This document shows positions 44,391 to 57,059 of a DNA stretch of 64,000 nucleotides, piece after piece. The stretch is from Physcomitrium patens. Taxonomy: Eukaryota; Streptophyta; Bryopsida; Funariales; Funariaceae. The position numbers and the translations under genes were made by a program. Location of the stretch: contig NC_037271.1 in NCBI RefSeq assembly GCF_000002425.4, forward strand, positions 5,832,735-5,896,734. The letters run 5' to 3'. The notes beneath the pieces are model-generated. The model saw only the letters and a program-made list of their open reading frames with translations. It made no database searches and was not told where the DNA came from. Numbering within the stretch: position 1 is the stretch's first letter; each line of letters opens with the position of its first letter.

Positions 44391-47300
44391 CAATTTCATA
44401 ATTAGTAACTTTAAGCATTATAATTATTTTTTTTTATTAAAAAAATTAATAAATTAATTGTATGACTTACACATAGCAACCACCTAAGCTGACTTGCAAA
44501 AGAGAAGAACTTAGCATTGATTGTATAAAATCTACTATCTAAGAAGTAAAATCTATCTTTTAATTAAAACTTTAAAAATAAAAAAATACTAATACATTGA
44601 AAAATTAATATTGTGAGCTCTCAATTATACTCTAGAATCTAAATTTTTGTTATTTTCCTATTTTATGATAATTGGGCATGTTAGATTAGAATTTATATAA
44701 GTAGAATCTAGTTTTATAGGATTTTTAGGATTGCAACTCTTGATGGTATAAATTATAGCCTAATTCTTTGAATTAGGTTAGTTAGGATTAAAGTGATAAG
44801 AGTTAAAAAATGTCAATAGCAACTTAATTAATTTATTAATTTAGAGGTTGTTAGTCATTACCATGAGAGTTGATTAAAAGCCTATGATTGCACCTATAAT
44901 CATTCACATGATTTAGAAGGAGTTAGAATTATAATTCTCTAAAATATTTAGAAAAATTAGCAATGATAATTTTGAGTTTTCCTCCAAATTCGACAAATTC
45001 ATGCAACATGGTGGTTCTTTTAATTAATAGAAGTCTTTTTAATGGAATGGTGGCACCGGATTGACTCCTGTGGAGTGAAGAAAAAAATATCAGCACTTTC
45101 TTCTTCAAAATACAAGTGAAGCAATGAAATTCTCATTTTGAAGAATTTTACAAAAAAAAAATTACCAAGATCCTTGTAAGTAAAAACTTCCATGAAAATT
45201 ACAATTGAGCATGGATTGAGGCATGCGAGTAGTCGATCTTAGCTTTAAAAGGTATTATGAATACAATGGTGAAGTTAGATTTACCAAAAAATGCTTTCTT
45301 GACCACCTATAAGAGCCATCAGCCTTGGTAATGAGATTGGTTCTTGGATGAATGAAGGCCATAGACCTAGATTAGGGATCTTAAAAATCAAGGGTGGAGA
45401 TGTAGCCACCCTTCTACGAGCCTCCACTCAATTTTATAAGAGAGGCTTGGTTTTTCAAACCCTCTCTCTCTCTTCTTTTGGGTGAAAGGCAAAGCCATGC
45501 TAAAATTTGGCCAAAATTCTAATCTTAATTTTATTTAGACTTTAAATCTTATTGTGAGCCTTGTGATTGTATTTTTATGGATTTTGAATTGTGAGGGATG
45601 GTCATTAAGTTTTAAAATATGCTTTATTGAGGTAGATATCTCCCTCAGCCTCCCAAATATCCCTAGGGTTTCATGGGCCTCAGATTTTTTTCAACAAGTT
45701 ACTCGATTTCTTTTGCTTCAATGTGAAATTCCGAAAAGTTTTAGCTTTTTGACACAATAATACTTTCTTGATTTGGAGTAAGAAGGAATTTTTGGTGAAT
45801 TTTTGACTGAGAGAATCGACTGTATTTGCAGTTTGAATCAATCAAGTTTGAAAAGACATTTCTCAGTGCTTGATAATTGGCTTTATTTAAAATTTTGAGA
45901 TCATCAAGCTTTATAAGTTAAGCACTGAAAGGCATAAGTTTTTTTGGATTTGAAGAAAATCTAAATTTTTAGTGAATTTCTAAGTGAAGAAGGTTGGTCG
46001 CCATAGCAGTTTGGATCACTCAACATCAAAGGAAAAATTCTCACAACTAAATCATTAGATTGCAACAAGATTTATTGGATCATAAGTTGAAATAAGCTAA
46101 GAATCATTTAAATTAGTTTTGATTACAAATTTAGGAAAATTTTGGAGTAGAAGGGAGTTGCTGCTTTTAATCCTTGCATGTTATTAAGGTACCTTCACTT
46201 TCACTTCTTTTATTTTATTTTTTACTATTATCTTCATAGTGACTTGTAATCTCTACATTTCATCTTTTGGCCTATGAATTTTAAGTTTTAACTTTTAACC
46301 TTTAATATTCCCACTTTAACTTTTAACTTAATTTTGAACTTTAATTTTTAATTTTAACTTTTAAACTTAATTTTTAATTTTAATTTTTTAACTTAACTTT
46401 TTAATTTTAAATCTTAAATTAACCTTTTAATTTTAAATTTTAACTTAAATTTTTAATTTTAAATCTTAAATTAACCTTTTAATTTTAAATTTTAACTTAA
46501 ATTTTTAATTTTAAATTTTAACTTTTAACTTTAATTTTTAATTCAAACTTAAGTTTTTATTCTTACAGTCAATTAATAATAACAACTTAGTTAATTATTT
46601 TTACTATGTTTGTATAGTAAATTTCATTTAATATTTTAATTTAATGTTAGTAATCATTGCTTGAAAGGCATTAATTTAAATTGAACTACAAACATCTATA
46701 TTTAAATTAATTCAAAAATTTCACAATTGGGAGTCCTTTCATTCTACCCCTTGAACCTATTGTGTGACATCAATTTAATGAGTTGTGAATTTGGAGCTCA
46801 CAAATACTCTAAAATCTTCTTTAACCTAAGAATATTATTCATTAAGTTATTAAAGGCTTATATATCTTTTAGGTGTATATTATTGATCTTTCCTATATTA
46901 ATATTAGTTCATGGAATAGTCTATTTTTTTCAACCAAATTTGAATTCAATACATTGAATTAACAATTTATTACTTAATCAACAATTCTACAATCTTTGAA
47001 TATTTAAACAAGACTTAATTACCATTTATAATACCTATTTATTTATTTATTTTTTAAGTAGTCTTCTTCTTTATCTAAAATATTTGAAATATTTGATAAA
47101 GAACTATATTAAAAAGAAGACAAGATGAATGAATATATCAATTATTAGTCTTAAATTTTAAAGTTTTTTTTCTCTAAATTCTATCCAATTTTGATGATAT
47201 GTCACTTAAAGAATTAAATAAAAGTGAATTTGAGAGTGAACCATTTAACCACATGTATGATAAAAATCACATTTTATATTTTTTACATATATATTCTAAA

Positions 47301-47790
47301 GTTCTAGTAGAAAAATCTTTTCCAATGAGATTATTTAGAAATACTTCTTTGATAAAATAAGGTTCCAACCATATGGCATCAAATTTATTTAGAAAATCTA
47401 GTCTCCTAGCATCTTATAAAAAGACCAACATGCCAAGCTTAAGGATTCTAATCTTGTGTTATTTATCAAGGGCAACTTTTTTCTTTTCTAAATTACCTTT
47501 GTATATTGAGAACTTTGTCTTTTGGCCTCATTGAGACCTTCTAATTATTTGAGTCTATTACTTAAAGATTACTTAATTGACAATCTTTTTATTAAGGTAA
47601 TAAAAAAGAAAGGAATCTCAAATTTAATTGATCAAATGGCTTCTATGCCATAAATCAAGGAAAATAGGATTATTTGGATCGTTGTTGGGATAGAGAGAGT
47701 TTGCTTCAAGAAAGCACTGGGCTTCTCGTTGCCACTAAATGCTCAATCAAGTCTAAGATATAAAAGCACCAAGTTTATATAAATATATAT
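44391..47790. other. AT-rich unclassified DNA with a TTTTAACTT-type array
   Basis: No gene recognised. About 46260-46570 is a loose array of TTTTAATTTTAACTT-like units. Around 45420-45480 there is a CT-rich run (CCCTCTCTCTCTCTTC) downstream of a gene-like leader pattern, but no frame follows. The stretch 47300-47650 has the look of decayed retroelement but could not be assigned. A short AT microsatellite is near 47785. Confidence 0.35.
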
Positions 47791-47799
47791 ATATATATA

Positions 47800-48688
47800 G
47801 ATATTGATATAATATTTTCTTTTAGGGCAATTACATCAAAAAATGAGCCCAAATACCAAGAAAACAACTAAATGTATGATAAAATATCTTAAAATCTTAT
47901 ATATCCTTATGAAAAATGTTTCTCAAACTTCAATAGATCATATCTCATGATCGGACCGTCCAAACAATCCTAAATTTTACGTAAAGTACTGATATACTTT
48001 CAAAAACTACTACAAAAAAATTCAATTGCAAATTCATCACGGATCTTGAGATATCACCAAAATCCTAATAGTAGCTTTAAACCCTAACTTACATATACCC
48101 GCATGCTATTTTCTTTATATCTCACAAAATAAGTACTAAAATACTATGAAACTTTAATTTATAGCTTCTTAACTTAATAACTCACATTTATAAAAATTTT
48201 GAGCCAAAAATTCATCCATAAACTCAAGATATGGCTCCAACCATTACTATCAACAAAATGACTCACTTACTACCTTTGAATTACATGTGCTGTCTTCAAT
48301 GCCCTATAACTCCTTCATCTAGACTAGGAACTCATCAAAAAATATATTTAAAGTGTAGCCAAAAAATTTTCCTCTTCAATTCCAATTACCGATCTTTCAT
48401 TTCTCTCTGTACACATATGTTATGCTTCAAAGAGTGATAGTAGGTATAAATTTGACACCTTAACTTTGAACACCTATATCTCCTTCAAAAGAATTCGAAA
48501 TCACACAAACTCTTCAACCAAATTATACCCAAAACCTTGAACTTACTGATTTTAGCCTCAAAAGCTCAAATAACTTTGAAAGAAAAATCCTAATCCCTAA
48601 TAAGGCTTCGGGCAGCCTCCTTGAAGCCCATTGGGCATGGCCTTCGATCAATAGGAATGAAGATCTCCATTCTTTGCCTTCATCCAAC
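47800..48688 (+). repeat. R1c: truncated R1 repeat
   Basis: Parallels the inner R1b copy and R1d over blocks such as ACCCTAACTTACA..ACCCG and the end block GGGCAGCCTCCTTGAAGCCC (48612-48631). Homology fades about 20 bp before element C begins at 48694. Its left edge is diffuse. Confidence 0.55.
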
Positions 48689-48693
48689 CATGT

Positions 48694-49457
48694 TGTAGAA
48701 TAGATATTAATTCGTTTTTGAAAGATATTGGTAAAATATATTAATAGTCCATATAATAGGAAATTCAGGAGGACGGATGAGTGATTTAGTTATTAAAAGC
48801 GGTTAATTACAGAATTACAGTTAGAATTTGGAGAATCAGAGGAAAGTATATAGGAGTTGTAGAAGTTAATTAAGATACCATCGCTGTGATAGTTGTGAGC
48901 CGGGATAAGCTTGGTGCTACCTCTTTTCTTTTGTTTGTTATTTTCTTTGAATAAGACGATTGAGAGTTTCTGAATATTGTGAAGTGAATTATGGAATGGA
49001 AATGTGATTGGTATTATTTGAAAAGAAGAAAGATTGAATGCTAAAATCTGATTGTAATTCAGTAGAGAGAATGAGTTTGTGTTTGTGAAAAATACCGTAA
49101 TATGAATGGCAGTTCTATGTGAAGAATTTTAGTGATTGGAATGAGGATAATTGTGTGTTGAAAGCTCTGAGGGCGCAGTATTACAGTTGGAGATTATGAG
49201 GGTGAGTATATTGGTGGAAATAGCAGTTATTGGTATGACTGAATTATTATAAAGAAGAGATCGATAAGGTGAAGGAGGGGATTATAGTTTCCTTGTGTGT
49301 TCAGATATTAGAAATAGAGACAATACATTCAGGAGGTAATTGATTGTGTGACCCTAACGTGAACGCTTAAGCAACTAGTCATTCCCCGTGTTTGAATCTC
49401 CCTATATAGGTTTATTTCCATTAGATTAATTTGGAATAAGTAAAACGAGCAATCACA
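48694..49457 (+). repeat. Element C 5' LTR
   Basis: TGTAGAATAG to AATCACA, preceded by CATGT. Contains the GGAGGACGGATGAG and GATAAGCTTGGTGCTACC blocks shared with elements A and D. Confidence 0.9.
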
Positions 49458-49460
49458 TTT

Positions 49461-49477
49461 TGGCGCCGCTACCGGGG
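49461..49477 (+). other. Element C primer-binding site (tRNA-Asp type)
   Basis: TGGCGCCGCTACCGGGG lies three bases after the LTR. Plant tRNA-Asp ends so that its complement is TGGCGCCGTTGCCGGGG, two transitions away. Athila-type elements use the same primer. Confidence 0.8.
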
Positions 49478-49959
49478 AGTGATAATAGCTTTGAGTGTTA
49501 AGAATTAATTACCAAACATGTGAGAAAATTGGCAATGGAAGACGATTTCAGTAGTGTTTGAAGCAAGATTATGGTTAATAAGAATAAAAGCATTGAATCA
49601 AGAAAAATAAATCAATTGAGAGAAAGATAGGGAAGAGCACAAGGAAGGAACTTGCTTAGAGAGGAGCAAGAATGTAATCTTAAAAGGAAGCATCGACAAA
49701 ATTGGATTAAACCATGGTTGCAAGCTTGTCGGTGCATCCAAACATATCAAGAATCGGATAGACTGTTAATTTTGTAGTTGTATGTACCATTAAAAAAATT
49801 GCCAAGAACACTCATGAGAAATTTTGTTAACATTCCAGTGGAAATTTTGAGGCCGTTAACTGAAAGAGAAGGAGGCATAGAAGAATTTGGTACTCCATTG
49901 GATATTTTTTTAGTAGGAGGTACCGCTGAAATGAGCAATAGTGGCTCTTCAGATTGAGA

Positions 49960-51720
49960 CAAATTGGTCGCCAATAAAGATAACTATATTGTATTTCAAA
50001 ATCCAACATTTTTACTTGCAATTCAACCAATAAAACTATTTGTAAAAAATAATAGTAAATTGAGGAGCACTAAGAACTCAGAAATTAGAATAAGAGAAAG
50101 CAGAGATTATTTTAAAATAGAATTTAGCGGAACAGGAAATTCAATGGCGTCAGGAGGACCAACCATTTCGATTGCAGTACAAATGGGTGTAATAGGCGAT
50201 TGTACGACTAGTGTTGCACCACTACCTACTTTTTGGAGATTTTCGGGTACAGATTTCGATCAACATATGTCTCAGTTTCTTACACCATGTATAGCTAATA
50301 ATGGCAGAACTGAAGATATTTGGTTACGATGGCTACCAGCGATCTTAAAAGACATGGCGTTTGAATGGTAGAACCGCTAACCTGTGGGTCAATTTTTGAA
50401 TTGGGAAGCATTGAAGAATATATTTTTATCTTATTTTTTGCCAATTGGTTTTGAGGACCGCCTTTGAGAGAGATTAATGAACAGCAAAATGATCCTAGGG
50501 GAGGCGATGGAATTGTACTATGGCCGAGTGGCTGATATACTCAGTAAGTGGCTAAATCACCAAATGCCGGAGGCATTTATCTTATCCATATTAATCTATG
50601 GTTTGCATCTACCAGAGCTAAATTTTTTTGTAAAGGAAGCTCAAACCGTTACGGTGGCTTCGTCCCTTAATAGAGCCAAGATTTGAGAGGAATGCCATTA
50701 TAATCAATTTTTAACTACGGGAGCCACGATGATTCCAGTTCAAGGTAGATATCAAAATCCGACTTCGAACGAATCAGTGGGTAGTTATCCACGGATGTTA
50801 GAAATAGGGGCCAATTCCAATACCAATATTCAGGGGCTAGTTAATGTCACCCCATTGCAAGCTATACCACCGAACGTGACAACAACATATGCTCCATATT
50901 TTTCGTATCAACAACAAGCGTTAACTACGATAGAGATACCAATAATGTCAGCCCTAAAAGATTCCAATGAAACCTTGTTATTGAATTTGACAAAGAAAAT
51001 GGAGGAAATGGTCGTCAATACAGCCAAAGATAAGGAGAAGAGGCAAAAGCCTACCAATACTAGGACCAATGTATAGTGCAGTAATTGTAAGGGCCACGGT
51101 CATTCTGTAACAGAATGCCCCTCACTCTCACAAATAATGGGTCAATGTACATTTTGCGGAGGAAAGCACCTAACAGCAAATTATTGAAATTAGCAAAGAC
51201 AACAACAACAATTTAGTAATCAGACCATGATCCCACCAACCCAATGGGACGTCAATCAAGTACAAATGGGAAATATGTTTGGATGGAATGGAAATCGATT
51301 TAATCGATAAAATCAAGCATTCAATAACTTTCAAAGTTCTAATTTTAATCAGAGATCTACATCGAACCCCCAAAACTACGGTAAGAAGCAGCAGAGGTAT
51401 CAACAATATGTTCCATCGACGTCATCAAACCAAGTTCCCTCAGTACCAATGGGACAACTAGGATCATTTTCTAACCCTACATGAAACAAGCCTAGTAGGT
51501 ATATACCGATGGAGGCACCCAATATGCCTGATGGGGGTGCAAGAAGACCACTTCGTTGTTTCCGTTGTAGACAAATTGATCATTATGCCAATGAATGTCC
51601 GAATCCCAGAGCTAGTGACGATTATGTGGCAATTTGTGAAAATTACAAGCAGTCGAGGCATATATATCAGCAATGTAATGCTCCGTTCAATGTCAATAAT
51701 TGGGATCAATAAATCCAAAG
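49960..51720 (+). pseudogene. Element C gag with two pairs of zinc knuckles
   Basis: Fossil gag. The core lies at about 50140-50690 (PLPTFWRFSGTDFDQHMSQF, later YYGRVADI). Knuckle-like clusters occur near 51077-51120 (CSNCKGHGHSVTECPS), 51146-51187 (CTFCGGKHLTANYC), 51558-51603 (CFRCRQIDHYANECPN) and 51640-51680. The two pairs are separated by about 120 codons rich in Asn and Gln. Four knuckles in one gag is more than the one or two usual in Ty3/gypsy. Broken. Confidence 0.75.
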
Positions 51721-51910
51721 CCAAGAAAAATTTGAGGAGATAAATCGAGGTCCTCAAGATTCTCTGATAAATCAGGTAGAATGTGTCTAAGTCGTTCTTA
51801 CTCGGAGTCAGCAAAAGGAAAAAGGACCAATTCAACATTTGGATAATCCCGATGCAAAAGACCAATTTGACCCAATTAGGGGACCATTCAATCTAAGTCC
51901 TGTTACGGTA

Positions 51911-53103
51911 TTGTATTACGTGCTTTCCTCCTCGAGAACGCGCTGGGCATCTGGTTGTAGAAGGTAGTATAGAGATTCGCTAATATTCAAGCAGTCTATC
52001 AGTTTTTGACTGTTGGAATATAAACAACTGCAAGAATACACCGTAAATCTATACGGATGCCCTTCAACTGCTCGCCAAAGTCCTTTTTGCCCCAGCCGGT
52101 AGGTCTCTAAATGTTACAGAGAACCCCGAACAATCCAAACTGCTAATCTTTGATACCGCTTTCTACTCACGATCTTATAACCACTGACTGTCTCGTTAGA
52201 TTAACCCAATAAATTTCATTCACTCTGCATACTCAATCTTATAGACACCCTTTTAATTCTTCATCACAGACGTAACTCGATTTCACAAAACAATCAAGAG
52301 TAATCACACCCACTTCATTAGAATCCCGATTCACCAGTGCAACACTGACTTCAGCAACGATTGCCTCAGTCTTCCCAAAACCCTATGAAGAAAAAAAAAC
52401 CCAATTCTCTGTCTTTTTTCCCCTTCCCGAAGCATGAAGCTAGCTCTCTGATCATTCTTAAAAAACTTGTCTCTCCCCTTTCATTTCTTAACCTATCCTC
52501 CCCTTTAACCCTAATTCTCCCCTCTTTCAAACCCTAGCCTCTGAATTTCTTCAATCTTCCGTCTTGGATCTGGAATTGGCTCCGACGTCAGAGCTTTCTC
52601 CTCCGTTTTTACCTTTAAGAGATCCTTTTATCGAAAGGATGTTCCCAGAATGGCACAAAGGATGGAACAGCCTGAAACGGATTTAGAGCCCCGTAATTAG
52701 GACAACATTGAGTCACCCGACCAATTCAGGTCTCATATTGGGTAAGAGGCCCGTAGTAAGACCTGGATGTTCCCGTAATTGGGTCAAATTGGTCCTTCGC
52801 GTCAGATTGGCTAAGAGGCCCGTAGTAAGACTTAGATTGGATGTCTTGAAATTGGATCCAATTGGCTCTTCGAACTAGGCTCACCCGTTGTGTGAATTGG
52901 TCCTTTTCCTTCCTGCTGACTCCCGTTATTGGAATCGAATGGAGCATTTTAGTATGTCCCGACTGATTATAATGAGGTGACTAAACCTGGCCTCTCAGTA
53001 TTTGCACTGGAATCGGTTATTGCTCCCAATATTCGAGGTAACCGAATATTAATAAAAGTCCCCTTTCTTTATATTTTTACGGTATACTCGTGTTACAACA
53101 CGA
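51911..53103 (-). repeat. Solo LTR of family B inside element C
   Basis: On the minus strand this reads TCGTGTTGTAACACGAG at 53103 and ends near 51911, colinear with the two element B LTRs. It has a single unit of the array (near 52730) and is about 300-380 bp shorter for that reason. Flanks CGGTA (51906-51910) and CAATG (53104-53108) differ only by G/A changes, so they may be an old duplication. It splits the C gag-protease spacer precisely within the segment that resembles B LTRs. Confidence 0.85.
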
Positions 53104-53105
53104 CA

Positions 53106-56100
53106 ATGGGCTTCATACCCAGTATGAGACCTGACTCGGTAGCACAATCCAATGAGGTCCCAATTACGGAGGCTTCGGTTCCGTTCCAAGTAGTTCCGAT
53201 CTCTACGCAGTTTTGAAAAACGTCTTATTTGTTGAAAGATCCTCTTAGGAGCGAGAATTCTAAAGAAGCCCCGGCTATTGTTCCAATTTCGAGTCCAGGG
53301 CGGAAAAATATCTTATTTCACGGTGTTAAACTCAAACCAATGAAAAGAAAGAGGGTATTGGGAATTACCCTAAATATGGAATCCTATGATATTTTGAAGG
53401 ATTTGGACACTATTCGACCTTCTATTTCTATAAAGAAACTTCTAGCGATCACACCAGAGTGCTGTTCTACATTGAATTCATTGTTAACATGGCATAGGCA
53501 CTGTAATAAAGAAGTTTGTAAAGTCAGTTTGAACCCTGACCCAAGTGCACCAACCATCGATGTTTTGATTGATAGTGTTATGATCTCGGGTGTTCAGGTA
53601 GATGGTGGTTCCAGCGTCAATTTAATGAATGTTGATACAATAGATGCTTTAGATTTGGAACACTTAGTACCCACGATATTGGTATTACAGATAGCAGAAT
53701 ATAGCTAGGTTAAACTAATGGGTATCTTACGGAGTGTTCAAACTATGATTGCCGGTATTGCATATGAAATCAACTATATCATCTTTCGATTATAATGTTT
53801 GACTTTATCGTATCTAATTTTATTGGGACGACCCTGGCTTTATCAAGCAAAGGCCAAGAATGATTGGAGTCGGGGTACTTTGACAACTGACAAGGACGGA
53901 GATAAAATGGTGTTACAAATGTATCCAGTACACTTTCACAAAGAGTTTCAATTGCCAGCATCTGAATTAACGTCGGACGATAAGCTTAGCTCCGATGATG
54001 ATGCAGTAGTACCAATTATGGAGGCACCCGTGGAGGCAACACTATACCTTGGAGTGGTATACCAATGTGGAGGTTCGGGGGAGTACTTGATATATTCAAC
54101 GGACTCGAAAAACTCGGATTATGTTAGTACTGATTGGATGACCAAGTATGATGTATACCATGTTAGTGCCCTGGATATAGGATTCAGAACTTCGTATATG
54201 TCAAACTTACCAACTGACTTTAAATTTGCACGGGGGTTGAAACAGAGCATCGCCATTATACCTTTATGTCAAACTATCAACTTGGCGACCACAGCAGAAT
54301 CTCACACAATTAAGGTCTACGAAGGTATTAAAGAACAAGAGTTGACCTGGTGGACCAAATTTTTCTTGTATCATAAATCTGCTTTTGCTTAAACTTATGA
54401 TGATTTAAAAGGTATTCTCGCTGAATTCTGTAAGCATCATATCATTTTAGAGGAGAATGCTAAAGCGGTCCGGCAGAGGCAACATCGCCTTAATCCTAAA
54501 TATTCCCTCATGGTGAAAGACAAATTAGACAAGCTTCTTGCGGTTGGTTTTATTTACCCGATACCAAATAGTAAGTGGATTTCTCCAATCGTGATAGTGC
54601 CGAAAAAGAATGGAAAAATCCAAATTTGTCAGGATTTCCGAAAACTTAATTCGGCTACCAAGAAAGATTACTTCCCATTGCCCTTTATGGATAGTATATT
54701 GGACGCTATAGTAGGTCATGAATGTTATTCGTTCTTAGATGGATTTTTTGGATATAATCAAGTTCAAATTGTAATGGAAGACTAGCTCAAGACGACCTTT
54801 ATTATGGATTAGGGCACATTCGCTTATCGCGTGATGCCTTTTGGGTTATATAACACCCCAGCCACGTTTCAGAGAGTGATGACTTAGGCCTTTCAAGACT
54901 ATCTCTGGTTGTTTATAGAGATCTTTTTAGATGACTTCTGTGCATTCAGTACAAAATAAGATCATCTTAATTGTCTCGGCAAATGCTTGGCTTAATTCGC
55001 TAAGTTTGGAATATCGTTGAACTTGGATAAGTGTCAATTTAGTGTTTTGTTAGGAAAATTATTAGGACATATCATTTTTAGCTATGGTGCTGCTATGGAT
55101 CTGGACAAAGTAACATATATAATGAACTTACCCAAACCAAAGATAATCTCCGGTGTTCGACGGTTTGTTGGCCATGTCAGTTATTATCGACGATTTATTC
55201 GTTTGTTTGTAGTTATTTGTCAACCTTTAATGAACTTATTGAAGAAACCTCCATTCGATGGGACTAGTCCCATCTGGACCATGGAGTGTACCGTGGCCTT
55301 TGAAGCATTGAAGTCAAAATTGGTCTCTACACCAATATTGGTGGCCCCTCGTTGGACCGAGCCCTTTCATGTATATGTTGATGCATCCAATATGGCTATT
55401 AGATCGGTGCTAAGTCAGAAGCATGACCAGGGTCTAGATCATCCTATCTATTATGCTAATCAGTAATTGGTGGCTGCCGAACGTAATTACGCTACTATTG
55501 AACGAGAACCATTGGGTATGATGTACTCGGTTCAGAAATTTTGGCACTATTTGCTTGGGTATCCATTTGTCTTTTATGTGGATCATGATGCCCTCAAATA
55601 CATGATTAATAAGCCTCAATTGAGTGGACGCATTGCTCGATGGGTGTTATTACTTCAAGAATTTAATTTTACTATCAATGTATGACTAGGAAAGAAACAT
55701 GCCAATGCGGATTTTTTTGTCCTGATTGTCCAATATCTTGCATAATAAACCTATTAATGATGCACTTCCTGACACATAGTTATTTGCCGTCGAAGTGATT
55801 ACAACCGACTATAGTGAATTGATTCAATATCTGACATTTCAGACATTCCCACCTACATATAGTGAGAAACTCAAGAAACGACTGATTTTAAAAAGTGCAC
55901 CATATACGATGATGGGAGATGCCTTGTATAAGCAAGGCTGGGATGGAATTCTACGCCGTTGCATCTTTCCCAATGAAGTACAATCGATACTAGAGGGATG
56001 TCATTTGGATAGTTGTGGTGGGCATTTCATGGGAGACAATACTGCTCGCAAGGCTTCAATGGCCAGATATTGGTGGCCTACAATGTTTTCTGATGTGCAC

Positions 56101-57055
56101 CAATTTGTTCGTCGTTGTGATCCCTGTCAACGAATTGGTGGATCCACGGATACTTCAGCGATGCCGTTAGTCCCAATCTTGGTACATGTACCATTTGAGA
56201 AATGGAGAATTGATTTTGTTGAATCCATTGCACCAACATCGAGACATGGATAAAAGCGGTATATTTTAGTCACCACGGACTATGTAACCAAATGGGTGGA
56301 GGCTATTGCTATCCACAATGATAATGCCATTATAGTGGCCACTTTTCTATACGAGAATATTATTACTCGATTTGGATGTCCAAAGGAATTGGTTAGCGAT
56401 CGAGGCATCCATTTCATAAATGCTACCATAGCAGCCTTGACGAACACATACGAAATCAAGCACAGGAAAACAACACCATATCATCCTCGGGCCAATGGGT
56501 AGATGGAAAAGACCAATGGTATTCTATGTAAGATTTTAACCAAAATAATTTTGGGCATGAGAATGGATTGAGATACTAAATTGTTTGCAACATTGTGGGC
56601 GTATCGTACTGCATATAAAGTAACTACCAATTCCACACCATTCCAATTGGTGTACGGGCAAGAAACAATATTACCAATTGAATTGGAAGTTCAAAGTTTA
56701 TGCATTACGTTGGATGAACATCTTGGAAATAAGGAATCAGTCCAATATCAGTTGGTAGAGTTGGACAAATTGGATGAAATACGGGCTACAGTTGTCTTCA
56801 ACATGGAAGCAACTCAAAAACGGTAGAAGAGTTATTATGATAGTAAACTGCGTCTGAAGAGTTTTATGTCCAATGATTTGGTATTGTTGTATGATAGCAG
56901 GTTTAATCATTTTTCGAGCAAATTTCATGTTTGCTTGCATGGGCCATATCGTGTAATTGAAAGGTTTTCCAATGGATCTGTTCAATTGGAGGATTTCATG
57001 GATCATCGAATCAGTATCCGCATTAACGGGAACCAATTACGGTTATATCATACAT
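53106..57055 (+). pseudogene. Element C spacer end and pol (protease, RT, RNase H, integrase)
   Basis: Fossil pol. Spacer to about 53260, then protease with VQVDGGSSVNLMN near 53600. RT lies at about 54430-55000 (VPKKNGKIQICQDFRKLN, FPLPFMDSILD, CYSFLDGFFGYNQ). RNase H is near 55360-55690 (VYVDASNMAI, YATIEREPLGMMYSVQKFW). Integrase runs 55880-57055 (CHLDSCGGHFMG, CDPCQRIGG, then ITRFGCPKELVSDRG and YHPRANG) and ends at LRLYHT with no chromodomain. Broken repeatedly. Confidence 0.85.
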
Positions 57056-57059
57056 AAAA

